DNA of 64,000 nt, taken from positions 62,001 through 126,000 of the forward strand of contig NZ_NWUC01000001.1 of assembly GCF_002750855.1 (NCBI RefSeq), read 5' to 3'. Numbering within the stretch: the first letter of the stretch is position 1; each line of letters begins with the position of its first letter. A program made the position numbers and the translations under genes. Under the pieces are notes generated by a model. The model saw only the letters and a list, made by a program, of their open reading frames with translations, searched no databases and was not told the origin of the DNA. The stretch comes from Neopararhizobium haloflavum. GTDB taxonomy: Bacteria; Pseudomonadota; Alphaproteobacteria; Rhizobiales; Rhizobiaceae. This document shows positions 1 to 8,282 of this stretch, one piece after another.

Positions 1-330
1 TCACCCGGCTTCGTGCTGGGCGTCATCAACCTGCGCGGTGCGGTGCTGCCGATCATCGATCTGTCGAGCCGGCTAGGCATGAAGGCGGCTGATCCGACCG
101 CACGGCACGTCATCATCGTGGCGCAGGTTCATCAGAAGGTCGTCGGCCTGCTGGTCGATGCGGTGTCTGACATTCTTTCGGTCACCAGCGAGAACATCCA
201 GCCGACGCCAGAGGTCTCGTCCGAACTCGACAAGAGCTTCGCGCGCGGCGTGCTGGCGATCGAGGGGCGGATGATCTGCCTCATCGAGCTCGAAGCGCTG
301 TTCAGAGCGAGCGAAAGCGAAGCCGCATGA
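1..330 (+). CDS. cheW: CheW chemotaxis coupling protein (5' end cut by window)
   Basis: The reading frame is open from base 1, so the gene starts upstream of the window and only the C-terminal ~109 codons are present. CheW is the adaptor that couples chemoreceptors to the CheA kinase at the membrane. The visible part carries the family core: GVINLRGAVLPIIDLSSR, then the second SH3-like half (VVGLLVDAVSDIL). The stop overlaps the cheR start by 4 bases, so translation is coupled. Position before cheR-cheB-cheY-cheD matches cheW in the rhizobial che operon. Confidence 0.95.
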   Translation, partial: SPGFVLGVINLRGAVLPIIDLSSRLGMKAADPTARHVIIVAQVHQKVVGLLVDAVSDILSVTSENIQPTPEVSSELDKSFARGVLAIEGRMICLIELEALFRASESEAA

Positions 331-1244
331 CAGCCGTTCTGACGCGCAAGGCCGGTTCCGGCGGCAACGATCTCCTGGTGGACGGGGAATTCCCGCTCAC
401 CCGGCGCGATCTCTCCGAGATCGCGGCGATGATCTATGCCGATGCCGGGATCGCGCTCAACGAGAGCAAGGCCTCGCTCGTCTATTCGCGGCTGTCGAAG
501 CGGATTCGCCAATTGGGCCTCGCTGATTTCGCAGCCTATTGCGCGCTCGTCGGGGCGCCGGGGGGCGAAGCGGAACGGCGCGAGATGCTGTCGTTCCTGA
601 CAACGAACTTCACGCGCTTCTTCCGTGAGAACCACCATTTCGACCATCTGCGCGATCATGTCCTGCCACCCTTGCTGAAGAGTGCGCGGGAGGGCGGGCG
701 CGTGCGGATCTGGTCGGCGGGGTGCTCGGACGGGCAGGAGCCCTATTCAATCGCACTGACGGCGCTCTCTTTGATGCCGGAGATCGGATCATACGATTTC
801 CGCATTCTGGCGAGCGATATCGATCCCAAGATCATCGCCAAGGCACGCGCCGGTGTCTACGACGACCACGCGGTCGAAACGGTGCCGGCCGCCATGCGAA
901 AGCAGTGGCTGCGCGAGAACCCGACCGGCAGTGGCGGGCGGTGGAGCGTCGGCCCACAGGCCAAGGCGCTGATTGCGTTTCGCGAACTCAACCTCTTGAC
1001 CGAATGGCCGTTCAAGGGGCCGTTCCAGGTCATCTTCTGCCGCAACGTCGTCATCTATTTCGACGAGCAGACACAGGCTCGTGTTTGGGGCCGCTATTGC
1101 GACATGCTCGCTCCCGGCGGCCATCTTTATATCGGTCATTCGGAGCGGCTGTCGGGACCGGCCAAGGATCGCTTCGACAACATCGCGATCACGACCTATC
1201 GGCGCCGGACGGACGATAGCCAACGCGCCGGGAGGTCACGATGA
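327..1244 (+). CDS. cheR: CheR chemoreceptor glutamate methyltransferase
   Basis: CheR transfers methyl groups from S-adenosylmethionine to receptor glutamates, giving chemotactic adaptation together with CheB. The 305 residues show an N-terminal helical domain (about 25-85), then the Rossmann methyltransferase core with the SAM loop [13 protein letters not shown], the [10 protein letters not shown] strand-loop, and the late motif IGHSERL. Length is normal for the family. The start overlaps the cheW stop (ATGA) and the end overlaps cheB by 4 bases. A chemoreceptor at 60637-62634 ends in a CheR-docking type tail, a plausible substrate. Confidence 0.97.
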   Translation: MTAVLTRKAGSGGNDLLVDGEFPLTRRDLSEIAAMIYADAGIALNESKASLVYSRLSKRIRQLGLADFAAYCALVGAPGGEAERREMLSFLTTNFTRFFRENHHFDHLRDHVLPPLLKSAREGGRVRIWSAGCSDGQEPYSIALTALSLMPEIGSYDFRILASDIDPKIIAKARAGVYDDHAVETVPAAMRKQWLRENPTGSGGRWSVGPQAKALIAFRELNLLTEWPFKGPFQVIFCRNVVIYFDEQTQARVWGRYCDMLAPGGHLYIGHSERLSGPAKDRFDNIAITTYRRRTDDSQRAGRSR

Positions 1245-2287
1245 GTGCGCCGGCCAGGGTCCTGGTGGTCGACGATTCGCTGACCATGCGCTCGATGATC
1301 GCATCGGTGCTCGGCCGCGACCCGGATATCGCCGTCGTCGGGCAGGCCTCCGACGCGATGGAAGCGCGCAGCGCAATCAAGTCGCTCAATCCCGATGTGG
1401 TGACCCTCGACATCGAGATGCCCAACATGAACGGGCTGGAGTTTCTGGAAAAGATCATGCGGCTGAGGCCGATGCCGGTGATCATGGTATCGACGCTGAC
1501 GCAGCGCGGCGCGGATGCTTCGCTCGCGGCGCTGGAAATCGGCGCCTTCGACTGCGTGGGAAAGCCGGCTCCGGGCGACGCCGCCCCCTTTGCCGACCTC
1601 GTGGCCAAGGTGAAGGCGGCGGCACATTCGAAATTGCGGCGCGAGCCGGCGTCACCGGCGCGCCCGTCGGAAGCGGCGATCGATGCCGACTATCGGCCGC
1701 GCCGCAAGGTCATCGCGATCGGTGCGTCGACGGGCGGGGTGGAAGCTCTCATCCAGGTGCTGTCGCGCTTTCCTGCCAATTGTCCGCCGACCGTCGTGAC
1801 GCAACACATGCCCGGCTCCTTTACGCGCAGCTTCGCCGAACGGCTCGACCGGCTGTGTGCCCCGAAGGTGGCCGAGGCGCGCGACGGCGAAGCGCTGAGC
1901 TTCGGACGGGTCTACCTGGCGCCCGGCGGCAACCGCCATCTGGAAATCGTCAATCCCTCGGCGCCGCAGTGCCGGCTTGCCGAAGGCTCACCCGTCAACG
2001 GGCACTGTCCGTCCGTTGACGTCCTCTTCTCGTCGGTGGCCGAGACCGCCGGCAAGAACGCCATCGGCGCCATTCTCACCGGCATGGGCCGGGACGGCGC
2101 CGAGGGCCTTTTGAAGATGCATCGCGCCGGTGCGGCCACGTTGGGCCAGAACGAGCGCAGTTGCGTGGTCTATGGAATGCCGCGGGTCGCCTTCGAAATC
2201 GGGGCTGTCGGTAGACAGTTGCCGCTGGAGGCGATCGGCCAAGAAATCATTTCAATCACGGCTGCCAAGCCAGTTGGGAGTGCATGA
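1241..2287 (+). CDS. cheB: CheB receptor methylesterase/response regulator
   Basis: CheB removes receptor methyl groups after phosphorylation by CheA. The 348 residues comprise a receiver domain (about 5-120) with the acidic pair VVDDS and phospho-acceptor Asp57 (TLDIEMP), a linker, and a C-terminal methylesterase domain with AIGASTGG (nucleophile Ser), TQHMPGSF (His) and GMGRDGAEG (Asp). All catalytic elements appear intact. It overlaps cheR by 4 bases; its TGA shares one base with the preferred cheY ATG. Confidence 0.97.
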   Translation: MSAPARVLVVDDSLTMRSMIASVLGRDPDIAVVGQASDAMEARSAIKSLNPDVVTLDIEMPNMNGLEFLEKIMRLRPMPVIMVSTLTQRGADASLAALEIGAFDCVGKPAPGDAAPFADLVAKVKAAAHSKLRREPASPARPSEAAIDADYRPRRKVIAIGASTGGVEALIQVLSRFPANCPPTVVTQHMPGSFTRSFAERLDRLCAPKVAEARDGEALSFGRVYLAPGGNRHLEIVNPSAPQCRLAEGSPVNGHCPSVDVLFSSVAETAGKNAIGAILTGMGRDGAEGLLKMHRAGAATLGQNERSCVVYGMPRVAFEIGAVGRQLPLEAIGQEIISITAAKPVGSA

Positions 2288-2676
2288 TGTCGTTAGCTCA
2301 GAAGATAAAGGTGCTCGTCGTTGACGACCAGGTGACCAGCCGTCTGCTCATCGGGGAGGCGCTGCAGACGCTCGGAATATCGCAGATCACGGTTGCGGGA
2401 GATGGCCAGCAGGGGCTGGCGATCATGCAGCAGCAGCCGCATCATCTCGTCATTTCGGATTTCAACATGCCGAAGATGGATGGGCTCGGCCTGTTGCAGG
2501 CGATCCGCTCGAACGCGCAGACCAAGCGTGCGGCCTTCATCATGCTGACGGCGCAGGGCGACCGCGCGCTGGTGCAGAAGGCGGCGCAGCTCGGCGCCAA
2601 CAACGTCCTGTCCAAGCCCTTCACGGTCGACAAGATCCGCGCGGCGATCGAGGCGGTCTTCGGTGCGTTGAAATGA
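2287..2676 (+). CDS. cheY: CheY motor response regulator (CheY2-type by position)
   Basis: Single-domain receiver, 129 residues from the chosen start. Visible are the acidic pair (VLVVDDQ), phospho-acceptor Asp58 ([11 protein letters not shown]), switch Thr88 (MLTAQG) and Lys110 (LSKPF). Phospho-CheY acts on the motor switch (FliM, 11005-11925). Rhizobia usually have two CheY proteins; position directly after cheB and before cheD corresponds to CheY2, the main motor regulator of S. meliloti. I chose ATG 2287 over 2284 because GGGAG at 2276-2280 then has a 6-base spacer. Confidence 0.95.
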   Translation: MSLAQKIKVLVVDDQVTSRLLIGEALQTLGISQITVAGDGQQGLAIMQQQPHHLVISDFNMPKMDGLGLLQAIRSNAQTKRAAFIMLTAQGDRALVQKAAQLGANNVLSKPFTVDKIRAAIEAVFGALK

Positions 2677-3221
2677 CGATGACGCACGGGCGCGAGCGCC
2701 TGCACGTCATCCAGGGCGAATACGCCGTCAGCGCCGATCCGAACGTCGTCCTGACGACGATCCTCGGATCGTGCGTCGCCGCGTGTCTGCGCGATCCGGT
2801 GGCGGGCGTGGGCGGGATGAACCATTTTCTGCTGCCCGGCGCGGCGCAGGCCGCAAGCGGCAATGCGGCGACCCGCTACGGCGTGCACCTGATGGAACTC
2901 CTGATCAACGCACTGCTCAAGAGCGGCGCGCGGCGCGACCGGCTGGAAGCCAAGATCTTCGGCGGGGCGCAGACGATCAGCCAGTTCTCCAATGTGGGGC
3001 AGCAGAACGCGGAATTCGCCATGCAGTTCCTGTCCGACGAAGGCATCAGCGTGGTCGGCTCGTCGACCGGCGGAGACCAGGGCCGAAAGCTTGAATACTG
3101 GCCGGTCAGCGGCCGGGCGCGCCAGCATGCCCTGAGCGGGCGCGAGCGCACGCGCACCATCGAACTGCTGACGCCGCCGCCACCAAAACCGCCGGTCGAC
3201 AACGGCGTGGAATTCTTCTGA
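2673..3221 (+). CDS. cheD: CheD receptor glutamine deamidase
   Basis: CheD deamidates receptor glutamines and tunes CheA activity. The 182 residues show the family core with catalytic Cys34 and upstream Thr28 in [13 protein letters not shown] and His51 in [10 protein letters not shown], plus KIFGGAQ and VVGSSTGG further on. The C-terminal 25 residues are Pro-rich ([10 protein letters not shown]) and look disordered. The ATG overlaps the cheY stop by 4 bases. Confidence 0.96.
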   Translation: MTMTHGRERLHVIQGEYAVSADPNVVLTTILGSCVAACLRDPVAGVGGMNHFLLPGAAQAASGNAATRYGVHLMELLINALLKSGARRDRLEAKIFGGAQTISQFSNVGQQNAEFAMQFLSDEGISVVGSSTGGDQGRKLEYWPVSGRARQHALSGRERTRTIELLTPPPPKPPVDNGVEFF

Positions 3222-3230
3222 GAGGCGCGA

Positions 3231-3593
3231 ATGAGACAGACCCTGAAACACCAAGAGACGCGACCGGAAAGCGCACTGCGCGAGGTGCTTGCGCTCGTCA
3301 GCGCCGAACTTGGCGACATCGCTGCGAAGGTGGAAGAACTGGAGCCGCATATCGGTCGCGCGGGTGATGCCTCAGGCATGCGCAAGATCCAGTCGATCGA
3401 CCTGACGGTCCAGCGCGTGCGGGCCCTTTGCGATTTTCTCTCGGTGCTTCAAAAGACCGTGCCGGACGATCTCCCGGTCGATGTTGCGGCCGCGCTCGGC
3501 ACCGTCAAGCTGGCCGACGTGCAGCGCCGTCTTTCGGGCCACGGCACGACATCGCCGCGTCTCGAAGCGGTCGGTGATTGCGAACTCTTCTGA
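3231..3593 (+). CDS. cheT: CheT-like chemotaxis protein (CheZ-like DXXXQ helix)
   Basis: A 120-residue, mostly helical protein in the slot that S. meliloti cheT (formerly orf10) occupies between cheD and fliF. S. meliloti CheT has been described as a distant functional analogue of the CheZ phosphatase with a DXXXQ motif. Here Asp57-Leu-Thr-Val-Gln61 fits that motif within a helix (SIDLTVQRVRALCDFL). The spacing from cheD is 9 bases, so it is in the che operon. Identity rests on position plus the motif; phosphatase activity is inferred. The C-terminal tail ends DCELF. Confidence 0.8.
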   Translation: MRQTLKHQETRPESALREVLALVSAELGDIAAKVEELEPHIGRAGDASGMRKIQSIDLTVQRVRALCDFLSVLQKTVPDDLPVDVAAALGTVKLADVQRRLSGHGTTSPRLEAVGDCELF

Positions 3594-3616
3594 CTTTGCC
3601 CGGCGACCGCCACCCT

Positions 3617-3639
3617 CGCGCAAGTTTCAGCCCCTAAGG
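3617..3639 (+). promoter_or_regulatory. Flagellar promoter box upstream of fliF
   Basis: CGCGCAAG (3617-3624), 9 bases, CTAAGG (3634-3639). This is one of seven boxes with identical architecture upstream of flagellar operons in this window. It lies 53 bases before the chosen fliF start and would overlap transcription initiation for any start at 3642. Confidence 0.7.
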
Positions 3640-3692
3640 TCATGCCCGACACCGTCTTATGGCGGCGACACTTGTGGTTGATTGGGCACAGA

Positions 3693-5357
3693 ATGACTCT
3701 GTTAAGCCGACTGGCACCCCTATCCAGAAGCTTCCTGGCGCTCGGTCAGGGGCGCATCATTGCCGTCCTCGGTGGGGCAGCGCTGGCTATCGCGTTGGTC
3801 GTGGCGGCAGGCCTCTATCTAAACCGGCCGACGATGGAGACGCTCTATGTCGGACTGGAAGCCGAAGACGTCAGCAAGGTTTCGCTTGCGATGGCGGAAG
3901 CCGGCATGGATTTCGAGGTCGGAGCGGACGGTGCCAGCGTCAGGGTGCCTGTCGGTACCGTTGGCCGGGCAAGGGCGTTTCTCGCCGAGCGTGGCCTGCC
4001 GGACAGCGCCAATGCCGGCTATGAGCTCTTCGACAATGTCGGCTCGCTCGGCCTGACATCCTTCATGCAGGAAGTGACCCGCGTGCGCGCCCTGGAGGGC
4101 GAGATCGCGCGGACCATCCAGTCGATCAACGGCATCTCGGCCGCACGCGTCCACATCGTGATGCCCGACCGGGGCAATTTTCGCCGCGGCGAGCAGGAGC
4201 CGTCAGCCTCGGTGATGATCCGCACCTCCGGCAGCAACGGGCAGCGCTCGGCCGAATCGGTGCGCCATCTCGTCGCCGCATCGGTGCCGGGTCTCGGCAT
4301 CGACAACGTGACCGTGCTCGATTCCATGGGGCAGTTGCTGGCGTCGGGCGACGACCAGACCAACAGCGCGCTCAACCGCTCTCTCAGTATCGTCCAGCTG
4401 GTCGAAGGCGAGATCGAGAACAATATCGACAAGGCACTGTCGCCGTTTCTGGGTGTCGACAATTTCCGCGCCAGCGTGCGCGCCAACCTCAACACCGACT
4501 CGCAGCAGATCATGGAAACGCTGTTCGATCCGGAATCGCGGGTCGAGCGCTCGATCCGGGTGACGCGCGAGGAAGAGTTGTCCAACCGCTCGGAAGGCGA
4601 CGAACCGGCCACGGTGGAGCAGAACCTGCCGCAAGCCGACCCGGAGACCGCCGGCAGCAGCCCCAGCTCGTCGGAATCGCTTGAACGGCGCGAAGAACAG
4701 ACCAATTTCGAGATCAACTCCAAGACCGTGGAGACGGTCAAGAACAGCTACGACATCGAGGGGCTTTCGATCGCCGTCGTCGTCAACCGGGGCCGGATCG
4801 AGGCAATGCTCGGCGAGGGCGCGACCAGCGAGCAGGTGGACACCTACCTTGCCGAACTCGAGCAGATCGTGCGCAGCGCGGCTGGGCTCAACGAAGAACG
4901 CGGCGACGTCATCTCGCTGAGTGCCATGACGTTCCTCGACCACGAGCTGCTGGAGGAAAATGCCGGAACGACGAGCCTGATGGACAACCTGTCACGCCAC
5001 GCCGGCAGCATGGTCAATGCAGGAGCGTTCATCCTGGTGGCGCTCCTGGTGATCTGGTTCGGCCTGCGTCCGCTGGCCCGCTCGGTCGGAACCGCGGTCG
5101 TGCCTGCCGAGAACGATATGGGTCTTGGCGACTTCAGCCCCGCTGTCGCGGCCGACGGCACCAGCATGGAAGGTTTTGGCGCAGATTTCGGCTTCGAGCC
5201 CGGCGACGATCTTCTCGGGCTCGACCAGTCGAGCGATGGCGGGTTCAACCGCAAGGTCAAGGAAGGGCCAGAGCGGCGCCTTGCCCGCATGGTGGAGCTC
5301 AACGAGGAGCGCGCCGCCAAGATCCTGCGCAAATGGGCGTTGGAAAAGGCCGCCTGA
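3693..5357 (+). CDS. fliF: FliF flagellar MS-ring protein
   Basis: FliF forms the inner-membrane MS ring, the platform for rod, C ring and export gate. From ATG 3693 it has 554 residues: a first membrane helix (about 22-43), the periplasmic ring-building domains, an acidic low-complexity stretch around 305-345, a second membrane helix (about 441-459, AGAFILVALLVIWFGL) and a cytoplasmic C-terminal FliG-binding segment (RMVELNEERAAKILRKWAL). An upstream in-frame ATG at 3642 would add 17 residues, but it lies 3 bases after the promoter box, so 3693 is preferred. Confidence 0.95.
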   Translation: MTLLSRLAPLSRSFLALGQGRIIAVLGGAALAIALVVAAGLYLNRPTMETLYVGLEAEDVSKVSLAMAEAGMDFEVGADGASVRVPVGTVGRARAFLAERGLPDSANAGYELFDNVGSLGLTSFMQEVTRVRALEGEIARTIQSINGISAARVHIVMPDRGNFRRGEQEPSASVMIRTSGSNGQRSAESVRHLVAASVPGLGIDNVTVLDSMGQLLASGDDQTNSALNRSLSIVQLVEGEIENNIDKALSPFLGVDNFRASVRANLNTDSQQIMETLFDPESRVERSIRVTREEELSNRSEGDEPATVEQNLPQADPETAGSSPSSSESLERREEQTNFEINSKTVETVKNSYDIEGLSIAVVVNRGRIEAMLGEGATSEQVDTYLAELEQIVRSAAGLNEERGDVISLSAMTFLDHELLEENAGTTSLMDNLSRHAGSMVNAGAFILVALLVIWFGLRPLARSVGTAVVPAENDMGLGDFSPAVAADGTSMEGFGADFGFEPGDDLLGLDQSSDGGFNRKVKEGPERRLARMVELNEERAAKILRKWALEKAA

Positions 5358-5369
5358 GCGGCCGCTTTT
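5348..5369. terminator. Bidirectional terminator between fliF and the antisense PAS-like gene
   Basis: GGCCGC (5348-5353), loop CTGA, GCGGCC (5358-5363), then TTTT on the plus strand; on the minus strand the stem is also followed by TTTT. The stem overlaps the fliF stop codon and abuts the stop of the opposing gene, so it can serve both convergent transcripts. Confidence 0.6.
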
Positions 5370-5800
5370 CACAGATCGGTGTAGAGATCGCGCGAAAAGA
5401 CGAAGAGGCCGAACAGCTCTTCGCCGCTCGCGGTGCCTTCGACCGTTCGATGGGAGCCAAAGCACTGCACTGCGCGCCGGCTATCGGGCGGTCCAAGTGT
5501 GGCGGTGAAGTGGAACGGCCGGTTCTCGAATGCGGCGTGCTCGAACAGCTGGATGATCCGGCGTTGCCGATCGCCGTCGTAGCAGCGGACGAATTCCAGA
5601 AGCCCGAAGCGCTCGCGCGCGGGGTCCAGCTGGTGGAACGTCTTGGCCTGATCCCCCATTTTCAGCATGGCGTTGGCGAGGTTGGCCGACCAATGGTCGA
5701 CAACGCAGAATTCGGACAGCAGATTGACGTTCGGCTGGCCAACGACATCCAAAAGGTCGTCTTCGTCTCGCGTGGTCTTTTTCTCGGCTAATCCGAACAA
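5369..5800 (-). CDS. PAS-like single-domain protein, antisense between fliF and visN
   Basis: 143 residues from a TTG start at 5800 preceded on the minus strand by a G-rich ribosome-binding stretch (AGGGGGG). The protein reads like a stand-alone PAS fold: an early FCVVDHWSANLANAM segment, then LLEFVRCYDGDRQRRIIQLF, a basic/aromatic strand (RPFHFTATL), and a closing strand GLFVFSRDL. No output domain (kinase, GGDEF, HTH) is visible. I do not recognise a named gene. It is the only minus-strand gene between fliF and visR, convergent to fliF with a shared terminator. A small sensory or partner-binding PAS protein is the best guess. Confidence 0.6.
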   Translation of the reverse strand: MFGLAEKKTTRDEDDLLDVVGQPNVNLLSEFCVVDHWSANLANAMLKMGDQAKTFHQLDPARERFGLLEFVRCYDGDRQRRIIQLFEHAAFENRPFHFTATLGPPDSRRAVQCFGSHRTVEGTASGEELFGLFVFSRDLYTDL

Positions 5801-6228
5801 ATGGCCCCCCTGCTGCCAAGATGTCGTCTTCCGGCTCGAATTAATGTTACGTCATTTGTTTCTGCGCAAGTAGAGATCGTGATGATTCATGAACTGATCC
5901 CCCATCCTTTTGCCGGATGGCGGCTCGCGCGAAGCGTTGGTGCGCTCACTACGCCGGGTCGGCGGCTTCGGATCATCCCCCTTCGCCAGTCAGATGCGAC
6001 GACCTGCGGATGTGAATGTCTGAAGTTGGTAGTGGACAGCAGGAGTCCGCGTACCTAACCTGTCCTCAGGCGGGCGAATCATATGACCTGCGGCGTTCCG
6101 GTCTCGCGTTAAAGCGTTTGGCGACACGACCTGGCGAGGGAGCCGAGGGTGCTGGGCATTATTGACGCAATGGCAGCGTCATCGATCGACGATTCCGGAG
6201 AGGGCCGCGTGGGCGGTTCACGCGGCGG
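5801..6228 (+). promoter_or_regulatory. Long intergenic region upstream of visN
   Basis: 428 bases without a convincing gene. It must hold the promoter of visNR (plus strand) and that of the PAS-like gene (minus strand). It lacks the CGCGCAAG-N9-CTAG box found before the structural operons, as expected if visNR sit at the top of the hierarchy. A short CATCC-TTTTGC-GGATG-type inverted repeat occurs near 5907-5925. An 85-codon reading frame here has no family resemblance. Confidence 0.4.
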
Positions 6229-6906
6229 ATGCGCATGATCGGCCGTACGGAGCTGCTGCAAAAGCTTGAGTTGACAGTCGAGCGCAACGAGATCGCTGCC
6301 GGGCTGGAGTTGCTATCGGCCTTCGTCGGTGCGGAACATTATCTGCTCGCACGTTACGACGTGTTCGCCGAGGATGGCTACGACTACGTGGTATCGTCGA
6401 ACTGGCCTTTCGACCTGCTGCGCTCGCTGGGCGCGGTCGTTGCTCGCCAGCAGTCGAAGCGCAACGAGGTTGAGCGTTGCATGGCAGCCATGGAGCCCGA
6501 ATTCGTGCGATGCGGCGCGGGCATACGGTTTCCCGCACATCTCAGCCGCACCTACTGCGCGGTCACCTTCAATGCGGGACAGGCGCGGCTGATGCTGGTG
6601 CTGCTCTTTCGCGACGACGTCGTGAGGGCACAGGACCGGCTGCACGACGCGGCCCTCATTGGAGCCTACTATGCGGCACGCTTCGACCAGGCATCTTTCG
6701 TGCCGGAGAGCGTGCTGGACCTGACGGATCGGGAGATCGAGTGCCTGAACTGGATCGCGGAAGGCAAGACGAGCGATGAGATCTCGATGATCATCGGCAT
6801 CTCGCGCAACACGGTGAACAACTACATCACGAGCATCATGCGCAAGACTTCGACCAAGACACGATCGGAAGCGATCGCTTACGCGGTGCGCAACGGACTG
6901 ATCTGA
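6229..6906 (+). CDS. visN: VisN, LuxR-type master regulator of motility
   Basis: VisN and VisR form the global activator of flagellar, motility and chemotaxis genes in rhizobia, acting by switching on rem. The 225 residues have an N-terminal ligand-binding-like domain (about 1-155) and a C-terminal LuxR helix-turn-helix (LTDREIECLNWIAEGKTSDE, then ISRNTVNNYI) at about 160-225. The partner visR follows after 96 bases. Alternative start ATG 6235 would remove two residues. Identification rests on the HTH family plus the visN-visR pair at the fliF-flhB junction. Confidence 0.9.
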   Translation: MRMIGRTELLQKLELTVERNEIAAGLELLSAFVGAEHYLLARYDVFAEDGYDYVVSSNWPFDLLRSLGAVVARQQSKRNEVERCMAAMEPEFVRCGAGIRFPAHLSRTYCAVTFNAGQARLMLVLLFRDDVVRAQDRLHDAALIGAYYAARFDQASFVPESVLDLTDREIECLNWIAEGKTSDEISMIIGISRNTVNNYITSIMRKTSTKTRSEAIAYAVRNGLI

Positions 6907-7002
6907 GCAAAGGCGCGGGGCGGCGCCGGCGACAGGGACATATGCGGGGCATCATAGCGGTACGATGCCTGGTTTACGGGGAACCTTTAGGGGAATGCGG
7001 TC

Positions 7003-7737
7003 ATGAACATGCAGATCAATCCCGGGCGGGTGCACAACGGTGCATGGGCGCTCAAGCACAAAGCGGGCGCTCCTGGCGCATCGGATGCGGATGAAGACAT
7101 GCGGTCGATGGCGGCGTCGATCGGCGCGACGGCCCATTTCGTCCTGCATGTCGGGGCTCTGGCCAGCCGCAGCAGCAACCAGACGGCGGTGGTCGTGGCC
7201 AGTTCGACGTCGCCGTGCGAGCGGATGATGGCGCAGCTTGCGCCTTCGCTGATGTCACATATGGATGAGGCGATCCTGCCGCTTTCGGGCGGGCGACCGG
7301 ACCTTGCCATGCTGGCAGGCTGCGTCCTGGCACTCAGACCGACGAAGGCGCTCGAAGCCGCGCTCGATGGCCAGGAGATAATCGTCTTCCCGGTCAAGCT
7401 CGGCGGCCTCGGCAACGGCGCCTCGGTCTTCGTCGGCGACCGGCTTTCGCTCGATTGCGACCGGGTGCTGGAGCTGCATCGCAAGAGCTACGGCGTGCTG
7501 AAGGCGCATCTGGCGATGGCTCTGAAGAAATCGGCGCCGCGACAAAACCTCAACGACCGCGAGCTGGAATGTCTGCAGCTTGCGGGCGAGGGCCTGAAGA
7601 GCGAGTTGATCGCAGAGCGGCTGACGCTGTCGGTGCATACCGTCAATGCCTATCTCGGCACTGCCACGGCCAAGCTCGACTCCGTCAACCGGATCCAGGC
7701 GATCGCCAAGGCGATCCGGCTCGGCTATCTCGCCTAG
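7003..7737 (+). CDS. visR: VisR, LuxR-type master regulator of motility
   Basis: 244 residues, partner of VisN. The N-terminal ~170 residues are a divergent autoinducer-binding-like domain; the C-terminus is a LuxR HTH (LNDRELECLQLAGEGLKSEL, then LSVHTVNAYLGTA). An AGGGG ribosome-binding site precedes ATG 7003. The 96-base visN-visR gap contains no obvious terminator, so the two are probably cotranscribed. It is convergent with the minus-strand flhB operon. Confidence 0.9.
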   Translation: MNMQINPGRVHNGAWALKHKAGAPGASDADEDMRSMAASIGATAHFVLHVGALASRSSNQTAVVVASSTSPCERMMAQLAPSLMSHMDEAILPLSGGRPDLAMLAGCVLALRPTKALEAALDGQEIIVFPVKLGGLGNGASVFVGDRLSLDCDRVLELHRKSYGVLKAHLAMALKKSAPRQNLNDRELECLQLAGEGLKSELIAERLTLSVHTVNAYLGTATAKLDSVNRIQAIAKAIRLGYLA

Positions 7738-7764
7738 AGGTGCATCATCTTCAAGCGGATGCGG

Positions 7765-7790
7765 TCTGCCGGCGATATATTCGCGGCAGA
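7765..7790. terminator. Hairpin between convergent visR and the flhB operon
   Basis: TCTGCCGGCGA / TCGCGGCAGA pair around a TATAT loop with a single bulged G. It sits 27 bases after the visR stop and before the stop of the opposing gene. No T-tract follows on either strand, so its role as terminator is uncertain; it may protect transcript 3' ends. Confidence 0.4.
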
Positions 7791-7825
7791 TGCCCGCCGT
7801 GCGGACCATTCGGCGAGGCGGGCTG

Positions 7826-8272
7826 TCAGTTTGCGTAGTGCGTCAGCGGGTCGGTCGGGCCGACGAAACGGGCATGCGTCAGGCTTTCGGCCAGAAGCAG
7901 CGTGTTCACGACAGGGTCGTCGGCCGGCTCGTCAAAGGCGATGTGGCTGATCTCGACGCCGGCCGTGGCATCCTCGAGCGTCAACCGCGTATAGACCGTC
8001 ACGCCGGCGGGACGCAGTTCCAGATCGAGCACGACGCGCGGATGGGTGCCCCAGTCCAGCCAATAGTCGCCACCAATGCCAAGCTTGACGGTTCCGGGCT
8101 GGAAATAGAGTTCCGCCGCCGAGGCGACCAGATCGGTCAGATCGCCATAGCATTCGAACTTCAACATGGAGATCAGATCGCCGGCATCGATCAGGCGCAG
8201 CTCGCTGGCGACCGGCCTCAAGGCGTCCGCGACGATCTTTTCGCGTTCCTCGGTAAATGCTGATGACATCAT
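7826..8272 (-). CDS. Conserved-looking unknown protein, last gene of the motA-flhB operon
   Basis: 148 residues, starting 10 bases after the flhB stop on the minus strand, so it very likely belongs to the motA-fliM-fliN-fliG-flhB transcript. No membrane segment or signal peptide is seen; the sequence is a regular alternation of strands and helices (FECYGDLTDLVASAAELYFQ, YWLDWGTHPRVVLDLELRP) and it ends in LTHYAN. I recognise no family. Location suggests an accessory flagellar or motility role; this is inference only. Two adjacent ATGs (8272, 8269) are possible starts. Confidence 0.75.
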   Translation of the reverse strand: MMSSAFTEEREKIVADALRPVASELRLIDAGDLISMLKFECYGDLTDLVASAAELYFQPGTVKLGIGGDYWLDWGTHPRVVLDLELRPAGVTVYTRLTLEDATAGVEISHIAFDEPADDPVVNTLLLAESLTHARFVGPTDPLTHYAN

Positions 8273-8282
8273 CGTGGTCTGC

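Noticed and set aside
5333-5791. 152-codon plus-strand frame opposite the PAS-like gene
   Set aside because: It starts inside fliF and the shared terminator; the minus-strand frame has a better ribosome-binding site and fold-like sequence. Some doubt remains since neither has a named homologue.
5870-5892. GCGCAAG at 5871 upstream of visN as an eighth flagellar box
   Set aside because: The CTAG element is missing at the nine-base spacing, and the first element lacks its leading C.
5801-6058. 85-codon plus-strand frame upstream of visN
   Set aside because: No ribosome-binding site, no homology pattern, irregular composition; treated as intergenic.
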